From positions 1-64,000 of IMG/VR virus record IMGVR_UViG_3300042520_001980: a DNA stretch of 64,000 nt; one strand, given 5' to 3'. Both the position numbers and the translations under genes were made by a program. Below, piece after piece: positions 40,783-49,073 of the stretch. How positions within the stretch are numbered: the first letter of the stretch is position 1; each line of letters starts with the position of its first letter. A model generated the notes under the pieces. That model was not told the DNA's origin. It saw only the letters and a program-made list of their open reading frames with translations, and did not search any database. Source of the DNA: a virus.

Positions 40783-42749
40783 GGAGAGGTCTCCTCGGCA
40801 GGCTGCATGTTTTTGTACACTTCGCTCATTATTGGTTGTAGCTCAGCTAGCGTCTCCGTAAACGGAACCTGCCCAGAAGACGGATTTTGCTGAGCGGCGC
40901 TCAAGCGACGAGCCCCTTCGAGCAACTCCTGATATCCGCTAGGAGCTTGACCTGTTTGCCGGTAGCTGTCATGCATCGCAGACAACATCACGTTAAGGTT
41001 GGCCAGCTGAGCAGTAGCTCCAACTACCGCTTCCGGATTACCTCCGACCAAGCTTGCGACTGGAGACTGCATAAGGTGACGGCCTAGTGGAGAGGACTCT
41101 ACTTGTGAAGGATCTTGCTGCAGAGCACTCAAAGCATCGTACAGCCTAGGATCCTGCATAGCTGCCCCAGGAAGGTTCAACATTCCGCCAGTCAGTTCGG
41201 GGGCCAGGCTGCCCATTCGGAACGTAAGGCTCTGCTGCATTTTCTGTCTAGCCTCAGGAGAAGCTTTTGCTAAAGCCTCTTGAACGTTTGGATCCTGCAT
41301 CGGGTCCTTGCCTGTCGCAAACGCCTCTGCAAATGGAGCCCAGGCAGTTCCTGCCGCTATTTCGTCCTGGTTTAAGTCCTCTGAGTAACTGCGAGCACCT
41401 AAAGCTCGGAAGGGATTAAATGAAGTGCCTTCCGCAAGTCCAGACACGTAAGAGTATGAAGGATTGGCGGAGTTAAACGCATCTGTAACTTCAGTTCTTA
41501 TTTGATTCAAAGCCGCGGGATTCTCTTGCACTAAAGCTTGATCCTCAGGAGACAAAGAAGCTACCCGATTAGCTACAGCCTGATCTATAGCTGCAGAACC
41601 TTGCTGAGCCAATCCGGGCATAAAGGCACTCGCCCCTATTCCGTATGGGTTTAGCGAAGTAGGATCAAATGAAAAGCCTCCTGCAGCAAGGGACTCGGCA
41701 AAACGTCTAGCAGAGGCAGGAGTGCCCGCTAGCTCTGGATTAACTTGATTGAAAGACTGCACATCTCTTATAGCATTGGCGTAGTTTCTTGCTGCTCCTT
41801 GAGTAGCCAGGTGTGCTCCTAATTGACTAAACGGCAACGCCCAACTAGATCCAGCAGTAGCGGCGCCAGTTAGCAAGGGAACCGGATTTATTCCAGATAC
41901 GGCATAATTTAAACTTGATGGAACCGACCTACCTGCAAATCTAACAACAGGACTTGCAGCAGTCTGCATTACCGGCTGAAATCCTTGACTCAAAGCTTGG
42001 CCGGTTGCTCTAAGAGCACTGGGCGCTACGCTCTTAGCGCCTTGTACTCCAGCCTGGCCAGTTGCTCTAAGAGCACTGGGCGCTACGCTCTTAGCGCCTT
42101 GTACTCCAGCCTGAGCAGCAGCGCTTCCTCCTGCCGTTCCAGCCATCATCAAAAAACTTGGAGCAGCCTCAAGCGCGTAGCTGGAATAATCCAAAAGAGG
42201 ATCGTTGTACTGCAGCTCAAAATTTCCACCCCAACGATTTGCAACTCGCTTTCCAGCATCTGCAAGCATGCTGCCATACACGGCATCAGACTTAGCCTTA
42301 TCGGCAGATGCCTGGTTGAATCCCTTCGTAGCGACGTCGTAGCCATACATAAACGGAGCTGTAGGCATGACAGGAGATCTAGCCAGGTCTCCAATAAAGG
42401 CTCCTGTTGCACTAGGACTTGGAGCAACAGCGTTAGGGTTTACTGGAGCAGCACCTCTAGCTTGTGCCTCGTAAAGTCTAAATCGATTTCTTAAATCAAT
42501 CTGCTCCTGAGACATCCCTGTTCGTTCAGAGCCTTTATAACCCCAACCTTTAGTGCTGTAAGTGTAATCCCCGTAAGGAAAAGCACGAGCATACTCAGAC
42601 TCCAAAGCCTTACCTTGAGCGGCAAGCTGAGGATCTATATTAGGCCGGTTGTAATAACCAGGCGGCTGAAACGCCTTGCCTGCGGTCTCCGTAGCGGAGG
42701 TGTACCCAGGAGCCTGAGCTTTCTTTATGTAGGAACTGTACGGAGTCAT
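40779..42749 (-). CDS. Putative internal virion protein with tandem repeat
   Basis: 656 aa. Leader MTPYSSYIKKAQAPG. The motif FELQYNDPLLD is shared with the 363-aa protein. Two exact 19-residue copies of AGVQGAKSVAPSALRATGQ follow (57-bp DNA repeat at 42004-42117). Remaining sequence Ala/Gln/Pro-rich. Probably assembled in the virion; no catalytic motif. Confidence 0.65.
   Translation of the reverse strand: MTPYSSYIKKAQAPGYTSATETAGKAFQPPGYYNRPNIDPQLAAQGKALESEYARAFPYGDYTYSTKGWGYKGSERTGMSQEQIDLRNRFRLYEAQARGAAPVNPNAVAPSPSATGAFIGDLARSPVMPTAPFMYGYDVATKGFNQASADKAKSDAVYGSMLADAGKRVANRWGGNFELQYNDPLLDYSSYALEAAPSFLMMAGTAGGSAAAQAGVQGAKSVAPSALRATGQAGVQGAKSVAPSALRATGQALSQGFQPVMQTAASPVVRFAGRSVPSSLNYAVSGINPVPLLTGAATAGSSWALPFSQLGAHLATQGAARNYANAIRDVQSFNQVNPELAGTPASARRFAESLAAGGFSFDPTSLNPYGIGASAFMPGLAQQGSAAIDQAVANRVASLSPEDQALVQENPAALNQIRTEVTDAFNSANPSYSYVSGLAEGTSFNPFRALGARSYSEDLNQDEIAAGTAWAPFAEAFATGKDPMQDPNVQEALAKASPEARQKMQQSLTFRMGSLAPELTGGMLNLPGAAMQDPRLYDALSALQQDPSQVESSPLGRHLMQSPVASLVGGNPEAVVGATAQLANLNVMLSAMHDSYRQTGQAPSGYQELLEGARRLSAAQQNPSSGQVPFTETLAELQPIMSEVYKNMQPAEETSP
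42004..42117 (-). repeat. 57-bp tandem duplication within the 656-aa gene
   Basis: Two nearly identical 57-bp units (starting at 42004 and 42061), in frame (19 codons). Differences are confined to the unit edge, so the duplication is recent or under gene conversion. Confidence 0.85.
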
Positions 42750-43174
42750 GCTAATGCAGTGCTTCCAGGTACTTTAGGTTCTATTTGCGAAGAGCTATGG
42801 AATACTTCAGAGTCAGGCAAAAGAGACTTGTAGTCCTGCGTGGACTTGTTTATATCTGGAACATATTTATCAACAAGCGATTTAGACTCCGATTCAGGCA
42901 CCACAGGCTGCTCATATACAGTTACTAAGTTTGGAGCTACTTTTAGACCGTAGGAAACCAATCTTCTAATCAGGTCCGAGTTTGCGCTTTCCTTAACTAC
43001 CGTAATCTCGACAACTTTGTCTGCAACAGGAGCGCTGTGCTCCAGCTCTGGCTTATTCATTGATGCCAGCATGGACTCCAACTTATCTATTAACATACTT
43101 TCTGTGTCGGTAGCCGACATAGACTCACAGGCACAACAGGCGTATTTGACCAAGTAAGCTTTAAATAAGTTCAC
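42746..43174 (-). CDS. Hypothetical protein with N-terminal cysteines
   Basis: 142 aa beginning MNLFKAYLVKYACCACES, then a mainly acidic, Ser-rich sequence that may be disordered. First gene of the long minus-strand operon, divergent from the plus-strand block. Unknown. Confidence 0.6.
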   Translation of the reverse strand: MNLFKAYLVKYACCACESMSATDTESMLIDKLESMLASMNKPELEHSAPVADKVVEITVVKESANSDLIRRLVSYGLKVAPNLVTVYEQPVVPESESKSLVDKYVPDINKSTQDYKSLLPDSEVFHSSSQIEPKVPGSTALA

Positions 43175-43243
43175 AGATTGCTCCTGAGATCACTGCAAAT
43201 TATAGCTAAAAAGAAAGTAGGATTCCAACAGTAAATGCCGTTT

Positions 43244-43358
43244 AAAAAAGTGTATCCACGTTGCGTATGTTTCTTGTTGCTGTATTCTAATTCTATATAC
43301 AAGGAAATACTTATTAGTGAAGAGGTTAGTAACTTTCGCAACGTGGAGGCACTTTTTT
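43244..43358. repeat. Long imperfect inverted repeat in the divergent intergenic region
   Basis: A 22-nt arm at 43244-43265 and its complement at 43337-43358 match at 19 of 22 positions (AAAAAAGTG and CCACGTTGCG blocks, differing only in 3 central bases), separated by 71 bp. An RNA from either strand would fold with a terminal U-run. It may be a bidirectional terminator, a small RNA gene or a mobile-element remnant. Confidence 0.7.
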
Positions 43359-43409
43359 TGAAGGTTCTATGTCGACATTTGAAACAAGGTTTTGCTAAAA
43401 TGCAGTTCC

Positions 43410-43835
43410 ATGATTCCATACGCTCATTGTAAACAGGCGGCTCTATTTGAGGGAGCCAACTCCGACGGACTGCAAGGTCTTAGGGCATTAATTGGAGCTG
43501 GACTTGGCGGAGTACTAGGAGCAGGTTTAGGTGCAGGTGGAGGGTTACTTAAAGAAACTTTCTTTACTCCTGCAGATCAAGCTCAGTATCTTCGCAGAGC
43601 TTTACAAGGTATGAGCCTTGGAGGTTTGGCAGGTGCGGGTATTGGAGCAGGAGTGGGTGCAAGCAATATAGGTAAGGGTGTACAAAATGCTTTAGAGGAT
43701 TCTGCGGCTAGAGCCAACACTAAAATGTTGCAATATGTTGTTGACGCTCTTAATGCCGTTGAAGTAAAAGGCCTAAGTCCACTTGTAGGTACCCCTACGT
43801 TTGGGATTAAAGAAAAGGAAACGACTAATGAATAA
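43410..43835 (+). CDS. Glycine-zipper protein with MIPYAH leader
   Basis: 141 aa from ATG 43410; the leader MIPYAHCKQAALFEG matches those of minus-strand neighbours, which is why I prefer it over the TTG at 43392. Gly-zipper regions (LIGAGLGGVLGAGLGAGGG and GLAGAGIGAGVGA) indicate membrane insertion or assembly. First gene of the plus block; overlaps the next by 8 nt (ATGAATAA). Confidence 0.65.
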   Translation: MIPYAHCKQAALFEGANSDGLQGLRALIGAGLGGVLGAGLGAGGGLLKETFFTPADQAQYLRRALQGMSLGGLAGAGIGAGVGASNIGKGVQNALEDSAARANTKMLQYVVDALNAVEVKGLSPLVGTPTFGIKEKETTNE

Positions 43836-44583
43836 ATCCGCACAGTACAACCTACTTCGTTATTATCTAATGCAAAAGCTTGCTGCAGAATGTGACTGCG
43901 GTATGGATGAAGAAAGTTGCGACTGCGAGGAGTGCAGCAAAAAAGCCTTTCTAGGCTTATTTAGCAGCGATCCCAGTCCTAACGAAATCTCTATTCCTGA
44001 CCCTTCTGATAGTGACGATCCTGACGTTGAAGTAGAGAAGTCCCTTAAAAATTTAGGCTTTACCGATATTCAACGCCACATGTTTACTCCTTACGTGAAT
44101 CCATTTACGGCGAAGGGCCCGGATGGAAAATACTACACGATAGATTTAGATGAAGATGAAAATGTTTGGAGGTCTAAATCTATCAGCGATATGTACGGAG
44201 TAGATTCTGTTGCAGATCTTCCCGATCCGTACAATAGATCTGAGCCTAGATTGGTGCGTTATGCAAGTAAAAAAGCAGATACTTCTTTATTGACTGCTAG
44301 TCTTTTAAAGTGGGCGGCCTCTTCTCCAGCCTGGCAGCGTTCCGAGGGTAAGAACCCGGAGGGTGGTCTCAACGCCAAGGGCAGAGCTAGCTACAACAAG
44401 GCTACTGGTGGCAACCTGAAGCCTCCGGTGAGCGCTGAGGCTGCCGATAAGAGTCCAGCCAAGGCCAAGCGTCGTAGCAGCTTCTGTGCCCGTTCTGACG
44501 GCCAGCGTCGCATGCACAACATCGATTGCTCCAAGACTCCAGACAAGAGAATCTGCTTGGCCAGAAAGAAATGGGACTGCTGA
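43828..44583 (+). CDS. DUF6321-like C-terminal domain protein
   Basis: 251 aa from ATG 43828 (AAAAGGAA upstream). N-terminus has leader-like MNKSAQYNLLRYYLMQKLAA and a Cys cluster (CDCGMDEESCDCEEC). The C-terminal 85 residues (AWQRSEGKNPEGGLNAKGR, LKPPVS, RRSSFCARSDGQ, ending KKWDC) match a small domain common in phages (DUF6321-type). The C-terminal domain also has higher GC in its codons than the N-terminal part, suggesting a fusion. Function unknown. Confidence 0.7.
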   Translation: MNKSAQYNLLRYYLMQKLAAECDCGMDEESCDCEECSKKAFLGLFSSDPSPNEISIPDPSDSDDPDVEVEKSLKNLGFTDIQRHMFTPYVNPFTAKGPDGKYYTIDLDEDENVWRSKSISDMYGVDSVADLPDPYNRSEPRLVRYASKKADTSLLTASLLKWAASSPAWQRSEGKNPEGGLNAKGRASYNKATGGNLKPPVSAEAADKSPAKAKRRSSFCARSDGQRRMHNIDCSKTPDKRICLARKKWDC

Positions 44584-44608
44584 TAGTTTTAAAAATTTCA
44601 GCACTTGA

Positions 44609-44640
44609 CAGCCAGCTCTTTGAAGCTGGCTGCTCTTTAT
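44609..44640 (+). terminator. Terminator after 43828-44583
   Basis: CAGCCAGCT and AGCTGGCTG form a 9-bp stem with a 6-nt loop followed by CTCTTTAT. It may only attenuate, because the protease gene starts 12 nt later. Confidence 0.65.
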
Positions 44641-44652
44641 AGGGGTTTACTC

Positions 44653-45702
44653 ATGGCTATATTAAAGACATATATTCCAACCGTACACGACATTCACACT
44701 TACGCCTATCCTGCTACTTTAAATCCCAGACTGGATGCAAGTCCGTTTGGCTTAAATTCAAAATGCCACGCTGCTCATATTCTGTGGAACGGCGTAAGCA
44801 TACGTCCTAGAGCATTCTGCAGAACGATAGGCACTGTATTTCAAACTGGTTGGACTGCCCCATACGAAGCAGAGAACATTAACTTCTGGAATACCTGCAA
44901 TCCCACAGCTGTTTTGATATCCCCTAAGCATGCTTTGATATGCCAGCACTATAGAGGTACTCATGACAGACCCGAGGAGTACTACACCTTCTTAGGACGC
45001 TCAGGTACCTTCTACACAGGCAGAGTCTCAAAGGCTTATTTAAACATAGGCCCAGACCATACTCTCATCGAGTTTCAAGAGCCGTTTATTACTGACGTCC
45101 CGTGCTATTCAAAAATTGCCGATATAAAGTACATTCCAGCAGGCACTCCTCTTTGGATTCATGAGTGCAACGGCAAAGCTTACAAGATGCTTTTTGGTCA
45201 GGCTCAACTTAGCACTGCCGGATCTGCAGTTCAGTACACGTACAATCCTAGCCTTGATCCGATTAACATCGGTATTACTGCAAACGGGTGGCCTGCTATA
45301 TTTGGAGGAGACAGCGGATCGCCAACCTTTATTGACTACAACGGTACTACTATTTTTGTAGGTCTATTGCACGGCGGCATGCAGGTAAACGATGTAGAGC
45401 TAGCTGCTATAAACGCAGTATTGCAGCCTCAAGGTTATTCCGTAGAGCATTTTAAAATTTCTGCTAAGCCTGCTGATTTAAATCAGGATGGATTAGTGGA
45501 TGGCTCTGATCTTGCTCAGATCATTGGCGCCTGGGGCAATGGATCTGCCCTTGCTGATTTAAATAAAGATGGAGTGGTAGACTCTGCTGACCTATCCGAG
45601 TTGCTTGCGTCATGGGGAGCGTACGTCATGCAGACAAATTTCTTCAAACCTCCGACTACTGTTCAGCCTGACAACAGCACGAATACCAAACCTAAATCTT
45701 AA
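44653..45702 (+). CDS. Trypsin-like serine protease with C-terminal dockerin
   Basis: 349 aa from ATG 44653. A chymotrypsin-fold triad is readable: His99 (ALICQHY, replacing AAHC), Asp135 (GPDHTLIEF) and Ser221 (GGDSGSPTF). Residues 275-295 and 302-322 are two type I dockerin (EF-hand-like) repeats, DLNQDGLVDGSDLAQIIGAW and DLNKDGVVDSADLSELLASW. Dockerins bind cohesins; the gene two places downstream encodes cohesin-like modules. No signal peptide is obvious, which is odd for an exported enzyme but fine for a virion protein or one freed at lysis. Confidence 0.8.
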   Translation: MAILKTYIPTVHDIHTYAYPATLNPRLDASPFGLNSKCHAAHILWNGVSIRPRAFCRTIGTVFQTGWTAPYEAENINFWNTCNPTAVLISPKHALICQHYRGTHDRPEEYYTFLGRSGTFYTGRVSKAYLNIGPDHTLIEFQEPFITDVPCYSKIADIKYIPAGTPLWIHECNGKAYKMLFGQAQLSTAGSAVQYTYNPSLDPINIGITANGWPAIFGGDSGSPTFIDYNGTTIFVGLLHGGMQVNDVELAAINAVLQPQGYSVEHFKISAKPADLNQDGLVDGSDLAQIIGAWGNGSALADLNKDGVVDSADLSELLASWGAYVMQTNFFKPPTTVQPDNSTNTKPKS

Positions 45703-45752
45703 ACGTTCGCTTACATACACAACATGCCTATACTTTTTGAGGTACCGGGCTG

Positions 45753-45780
45753 TTGCACGACTTCTATGAACTGTTACAAT
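45753..45780 (+). promoter_or_regulatory. Sigma70-like promoter (TTGCAC-16-TACAAT)
   Basis: TTGCAC at 45753-45758 and TACAAT at 45775-45780, upstream of the holin-like gene. A TAGTCAC/GTGACTA hairpin follows in the leader. Confidence 0.6.
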
Positions 45781-45884
45781 GCTACTAGTCACCTTGAGTA
45801 AAGTAAGTGACTAATTAGCTTATGTCGCGCTTGCATTAGGCAAGGCAGCAAGACTCAAGCAATTTAAATTAAATAGGAGGTTTT

Positions 45885-46082
45885 ATGGAAGTAAAACCAG
45901 GTACCAAAACTACTGAGTTTTGGGTGGCCTTGGCTCCGGTCCTTGCTGGACTGGTAGAGGGTGTACGTGGAGACCCCGTCAATAACCGCTATCTAATGGT
46001 ATGCGGAACTGTACTTGGCGCTTTATACATATGCAGCCGCACTGTCGTAAAGTATATTTCAAATAAATCGGAGTCAAAATGA
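45885..46082 (+). CDS. Holin-like small membrane protein
   Basis: 65 aa with TAGGAGG upstream of the start. KPGTKTTEFWVALAPVLAGL resembles the N-terminus of a phage holin-like family (KPGYKTTEFWLTL...), and two hydrophobic segments (about 12-27 and 36-55) fit a pore-forming lysis protein. The short lysine/serine tail ends KSESK. Overlaps the next gene by ATGA. No endolysin is adjacent (it is at 49.1-49.5 kb). Confidence 0.6.
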   Translation: MEVKPGTKTTEFWVALAPVLAGLVEGVRGDPVNNRYLMVCGTVLGALYICSRTVVKYISNKSESK

Positions 46083-47329
46083 TTAGACTGTTTTCTTTAC
46101 TGTTGGTTTTAGCTGTTTCTTTTTCTTCGTACGGACAGACTCTTACTGAAAACGCCAATGGCACATCTACTTTGTCTCAGGGTACGACGTCCTACGTAAT
46201 AGATTCTGCCAAGAAGTTTAAAGTTACCCTGAGTAGTGATTACAGCAACGAGACTCAAGCTGGACTTAAGCGCAACGGAATTATTGCATATAGAGATGCT
46301 TTTATAGAAGTCTCAGTGCAGATGGCGGCTTTGCCATCTACTCCTACTGGTAGTGCTCCTTATCAAGTATGGAGATCTTCTGATATTTTGATCTCCTACG
46401 ATGCACAAAAGTTAGAGTTTGTATCGTGGTCATCTGATCACTTTATGACTGATAAGTCCGTAATAGATGTGGCTAAGTCAGGTGCCTCTGAATGGATTCC
46501 TGGGCTAGTGCAAGTTCACGCACAGTGTCTAAAGGCTCCGGAATCTAGAATTCCTGCCTTACGACGTCAGCCCTTTCAATGGAATTTTGGAGGCTTTATC
46601 TGGAGAGAGCAGAACAGCCGACAATTAGGCAGACTTAAATTTAAAGTAAAGGGTGATTTCTATTACCCCGAGTCTTTGGCTACTCACATCACTGCTGTAG
46701 CCCAGGCGCAATTGCCAGACGGCTCGTCTGTTAACTCCAAGATCGACGGAGGTATCAGTACAGGCAACAACGTAATTGGGCCAATTCAAAACGACGTCAA
46801 TAAAATTGCGTTTGGGCCAAGCCCTGAATCAAAAGTAAATCTTACTCTTAAGGGTCCTGCTACTCCCGTCAAGGCAGGAGATGATTTTGCAGTTCAAATA
46901 ATCACTACTCCGGATTCCGCCCCTCAAGTAATTTGGAGCGTGTCCTCTATCTTCATTTGGGACTCTTCCAAACTTGCTTTATTAGGAATGGATAAGACGG
47001 GAGCCAAGGCGTCTATCTTCTCTAAGTTCATGCCTGGGGGTTTAAACGAATCCGAGGTTCCTCAGGATGGAAACGCTCAGCATTTGTTTGGAGCTCAGCT
47101 TGGAGATAAACGCCCTATAGCAGGAGATACTTTGATTGTCACCCTAAGATTCAAGGCTCTGCAGGATTTTACAGACACTAAAATTGAGCTGGTGTCTAGA
47201 TCTGATCCTAGGCTATCAGGCGTATCTATTATCGACGAATGCGGAGTCATAGGTAGCGTAGTGGCCGGAAAGTCTGTTACCGGAACTTTGACTTCGGCTG
47301 TCATTCGCGGTGTAGCTGCCCAGCCATGA
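46079..47329 (+). CDS. Secreted protein with two cohesin-like modules
   Basis: 416 aa. Signal peptide MIRLFSLLLVLAVSFSSYG, cut near residue 20. Two beta-rich modules resemble cohesins: about 55-215 (SSDILISYDAQKLEFVSW) and about 250-400 (VKAGDDFAVQIITTP, IFIWDSSKLALLGMD, AGDTLIVTLRFKALQD). Cohesins bind dockerins, and a dockerin-bearing protease lies two genes upstream. It overlaps both neighbours (ATGA), so it belongs to the same operon. The cohesin call rests on pattern recognition only. Confidence 0.6.
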   Translation: MIRLFSLLLVLAVSFSSYGQTLTENANGTSTLSQGTTSYVIDSAKKFKVTLSSDYSNETQAGLKRNGIIAYRDAFIEVSVQMAALPSTPTGSAPYQVWRSSDILISYDAQKLEFVSWSSDHFMTDKSVIDVAKSGASEWIPGLVQVHAQCLKAPESRIPALRRQPFQWNFGGFIWREQNSRQLGRLKFKVKGDFYYPESLATHITAVAQAQLPDGSSVNSKIDGGISTGNNVIGPIQNDVNKIAFGPSPESKVNLTLKGPATPVKAGDDFAVQIITTPDSAPQVIWSVSSIFIWDSSKLALLGMDKTGAKASIFSKFMPGGLNESEVPQDGNAQHLFGAQLGDKRPIAGDTLIVTLRFKALQDFTDTKIELVSRSDPRLSGVSIIDECGVIGSVVAGKSVTGTLTSAVIRGVAAQP

Positions 47330-47715
47330 CTCCTTATCACTACAACGTACTTCAGGTCATGCGAGTAGTAGACGGAGATACTGTCGATATGCTGTTGGAT
47401 CTGGGCTTCTCTATTTCCATTAAACAAAGAGTAAGGTTGAAAGGAGTCGACGCTCCTGAGATACTTACTAAAGATGCGACCGAGCGCAAGATGGGCTACG
47501 AAGCCAAGGCATTTTTGGAAAGAAAGCTAATGCAGAATGGCAAACTTAAAGTAAGCACCTTCAAAGATGACAAGTATGGGCACCCTCTTGCCGTCATCTA
47601 CATGGAAGGTGAGGAAGCCTCGATCAATCAGCAGATGCTTGAACTTGGCTACGTATGGGCCTATGACGGGGGCAGCAAGATAAAAGACCTGGAATCTCTA
47701 AGAAAACCCGAATAA
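47326..47715 (+). CDS. Staphylococcal-nuclease-like (thermonuclease) protein
   Basis: 129 aa. VVDGDTVDML (Asp residues of the calcium site), VRLKGVDAPEI (catalytic Arg and Asp/Glu), and YGHPLAVIYMEG then QQMLELGYVWAYDGG are in the order of the SNase fold. No signal peptide, so it may act inside the host, perhaps on host or superinfecting nucleic acid, or leave at lysis. ATGA overlap with the cohesin-like gene. Confidence 0.85.
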   Translation: MTPYHYNVLQVMRVVDGDTVDMLLDLGFSISIKQRVRLKGVDAPEILTKDATERKMGYEAKAFLERKLMQNGKLKVSTFKDDKYGHPLAVIYMEGEEASINQQMLELGYVWAYDGGSKIKDLESLRKPE

Positions 47716-47741
47716 GGAATCTTAGATATCTAAAAAAAAGA

Positions 47742-47772
47742 CAGGAGGGCGGGTGCGCCCTCCTGCTTTTTT
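47742..47772 (+). terminator. Terminator ending the plus-strand block
   Basis: CAGGAGGGCG-GGTG-CGCCCTCCTG followed by CTTTTTTAA. The upstream A-run makes it bidirectional, so it may also stop minus-strand readthrough. Confidence 0.85.
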
Positions 47773-47828
47773 AACCCCATACAAACCCGTTAAGAACATA
47801 TGGGGTTAAGTCGGGGCGGGGTTGGTTG

Positions 47829-48362
47829 TTACTGGACAGTGATCAGGTCTCCGTCAACGACGACCTTCTTAGCATCGTCCAGGAGGCGGAGGGCCTGGCC
47901 GACTTGGTACGGGGTCAGCCGTTGCTTTGCAGCATGGCGTCGTAGATCTGTCCGGGCGATCTTCCCCTTGGCCGCATGGGCTTGGATCAGACCTAAAACA
48001 GCCTCGCTAACAGAGACCCGGGCGCTTGCACGCTTCTTATTGCTGGAGAGGACTCCCAGCAGCCGGAGCAGGTTGCCGACGGTGAGAGGAGATGTGCCGA
48101 GCTCTTCGGCTATATCGACTGCTGTTTTGCCTGCCTTGTACTGAGCCTTGACCCAGTTCTTCTGAGCGGCGCTCCAGCGGTATGGCCGGTGTCGGGTGTT
48201 CAACTTTCCTGGAAAGTCACTAGCAGCCTTGGCAGTTGACTGCTTGGGCTTGTCGTCCACGTCCTTCAGCAAAGACCGCAGGCACAGACCTGCGGCTTTG
48301 CATCTTGCGGACAAAGACTCGATCTCATTTAGGATCGACCTCAATTCTTTAAAAGTCGTCAT
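47829..48362 (-). CDS. HTH DNA-binding protein
   Basis: 177 aa from ATG 48362 (AAGGAA upstream). Residues about 70-115 (WSAAQKNWVKAQYKAGKT then IAEELGTSPLTVGNLLR) form a resolvase/GcrA-type HTH. A second winged-helix-like part follows at 125-177 (LRRHAAKQRLTPYQVGQAL). Probably a phage regulator or recombination accessory. Confidence 0.6.
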   Translation of the reverse strand: MTTFKELRSILNEIESLSARCKAAGLCLRSLLKDVDDKPKQSTAKAASDFPGKLNTRHRPYRWSAAQKNWVKAQYKAGKTAVDIAEELGTSPLTVGNLLRLLGVLSSNKKRASARVSVSEAVLGLIQAHAAKGKIARTDLRRHAAKQRLTPYQVGQALRLLDDAKKVVVDGDLITVQ

Positions 48363-48502
48363 AACGGGTTCCTTATCTGCAGACGTTTTCGTCGCTGTAA
48401 GCACCTGCTTACAACGCCGTGCCTCCTCGTCTGCCAGAAGGAGGACTATGAAAGAAGCCGACAGAGCTTTCGCCCTGCCGACTTCGGAAACAAATGCGCC
48501 GG

Positions 48503-48733
48503 TTACCTGCGCTCCAACAGCTTGAGCAGCAGGTCTTTTTCAATCTCAAGGCGTTCGATGCGCTTTCGAAGCCTGGCTATCTCCTCCCGAGAACGAGCGA
48601 CTTCGTCGCTGTACTCACGGAGGAGTGGGTTTATGGGACGTACAGGTTCTAGGTCCTGCTCTACCTCTATCTGCTTAGGCTGCACTGCTGCCTCCTTCAG
48701 ATCGGTAATCGTGCCAGAACGGATCGTCTCCAT
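48503..48733 (-). CDS. Small coiled-coil protein
   Basis: 76 aa with a C-terminal coiled coil (residues about 45-76, EIARLRKRIERLEIEKDLLL). It overlaps the upstream gene by 59 nt. Unknown. Confidence 0.55.
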   Translation of the reverse strand: METIRSGTITDLKEAAVQPKQIEVEQDLEPVRPINPLLREYSDEVARSREEIARLRKRIERLEIEKDLLLKLLERR

Positions 48734-49073
48734 TGAAGGGATCGTTCTCTCCCATCAAGTGCTTGGTTGACTCCGTGGGTGTGTTCGGAGTGTTCTCCGC
48801 ATTGGGTTCCAACAGGCCCATAAGCCTCAGGAGATCCTCCTGGAAGATGATCGGCCTATAGCACTTCATCAGCATTGCGGTCCTCTTCTTGGCCTGCTCG
48901 TATGAGCATCTGTGAATTACGCCATCCACCACGATTGCCGAAGATGCCTGAGGATCCTTCGACAGTAGCGTCTTCAGCCCTGGTGTTCGAATTGCGCACG
49001 CCAGATCTGTATGGTGGACTAAACGCCATCCGCGAGGTCCATCGCCATGGTTGAGAGTTAGGCAGATGTACAT
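48675..49073 (-). CDS. Hypothetical protein
   Basis: 132 aa. N-terminal strands MYICLTLNHGDG and a VVDGVIHRCSYEQAKKRT region, C-terminal tail rich in Asn/Pro/Thr. Shares its last base with the endolysin stop region (TAATG-type overlap). Unknown. Confidence 0.55.
   Translation of the reverse strand: MYICLTLNHGDGPRGWRLVHHTDLACAIRTPGLKTLLSKDPQASSAIVVDGVIHRCSYEQAKKRTAMLMKCYRPIIFQEDLLRLMGLLEPNAENTPNTPTESTKHLMGENDPFNGDDPFWHDYRSEGGSSAA

Noticed and set aside
42004-42117. Possible CRISPR-like direct repeat
   Set aside because: Only two abutting in-frame copies in a coding region, without spacers.
45885-46082. Endolysin next to the holin-like gene as a lysis cassette
   Set aside because: The following gene is a cohesin-like secreted protein; the only recognisable endolysin is on the other strand at 49.1-49.5 kb.
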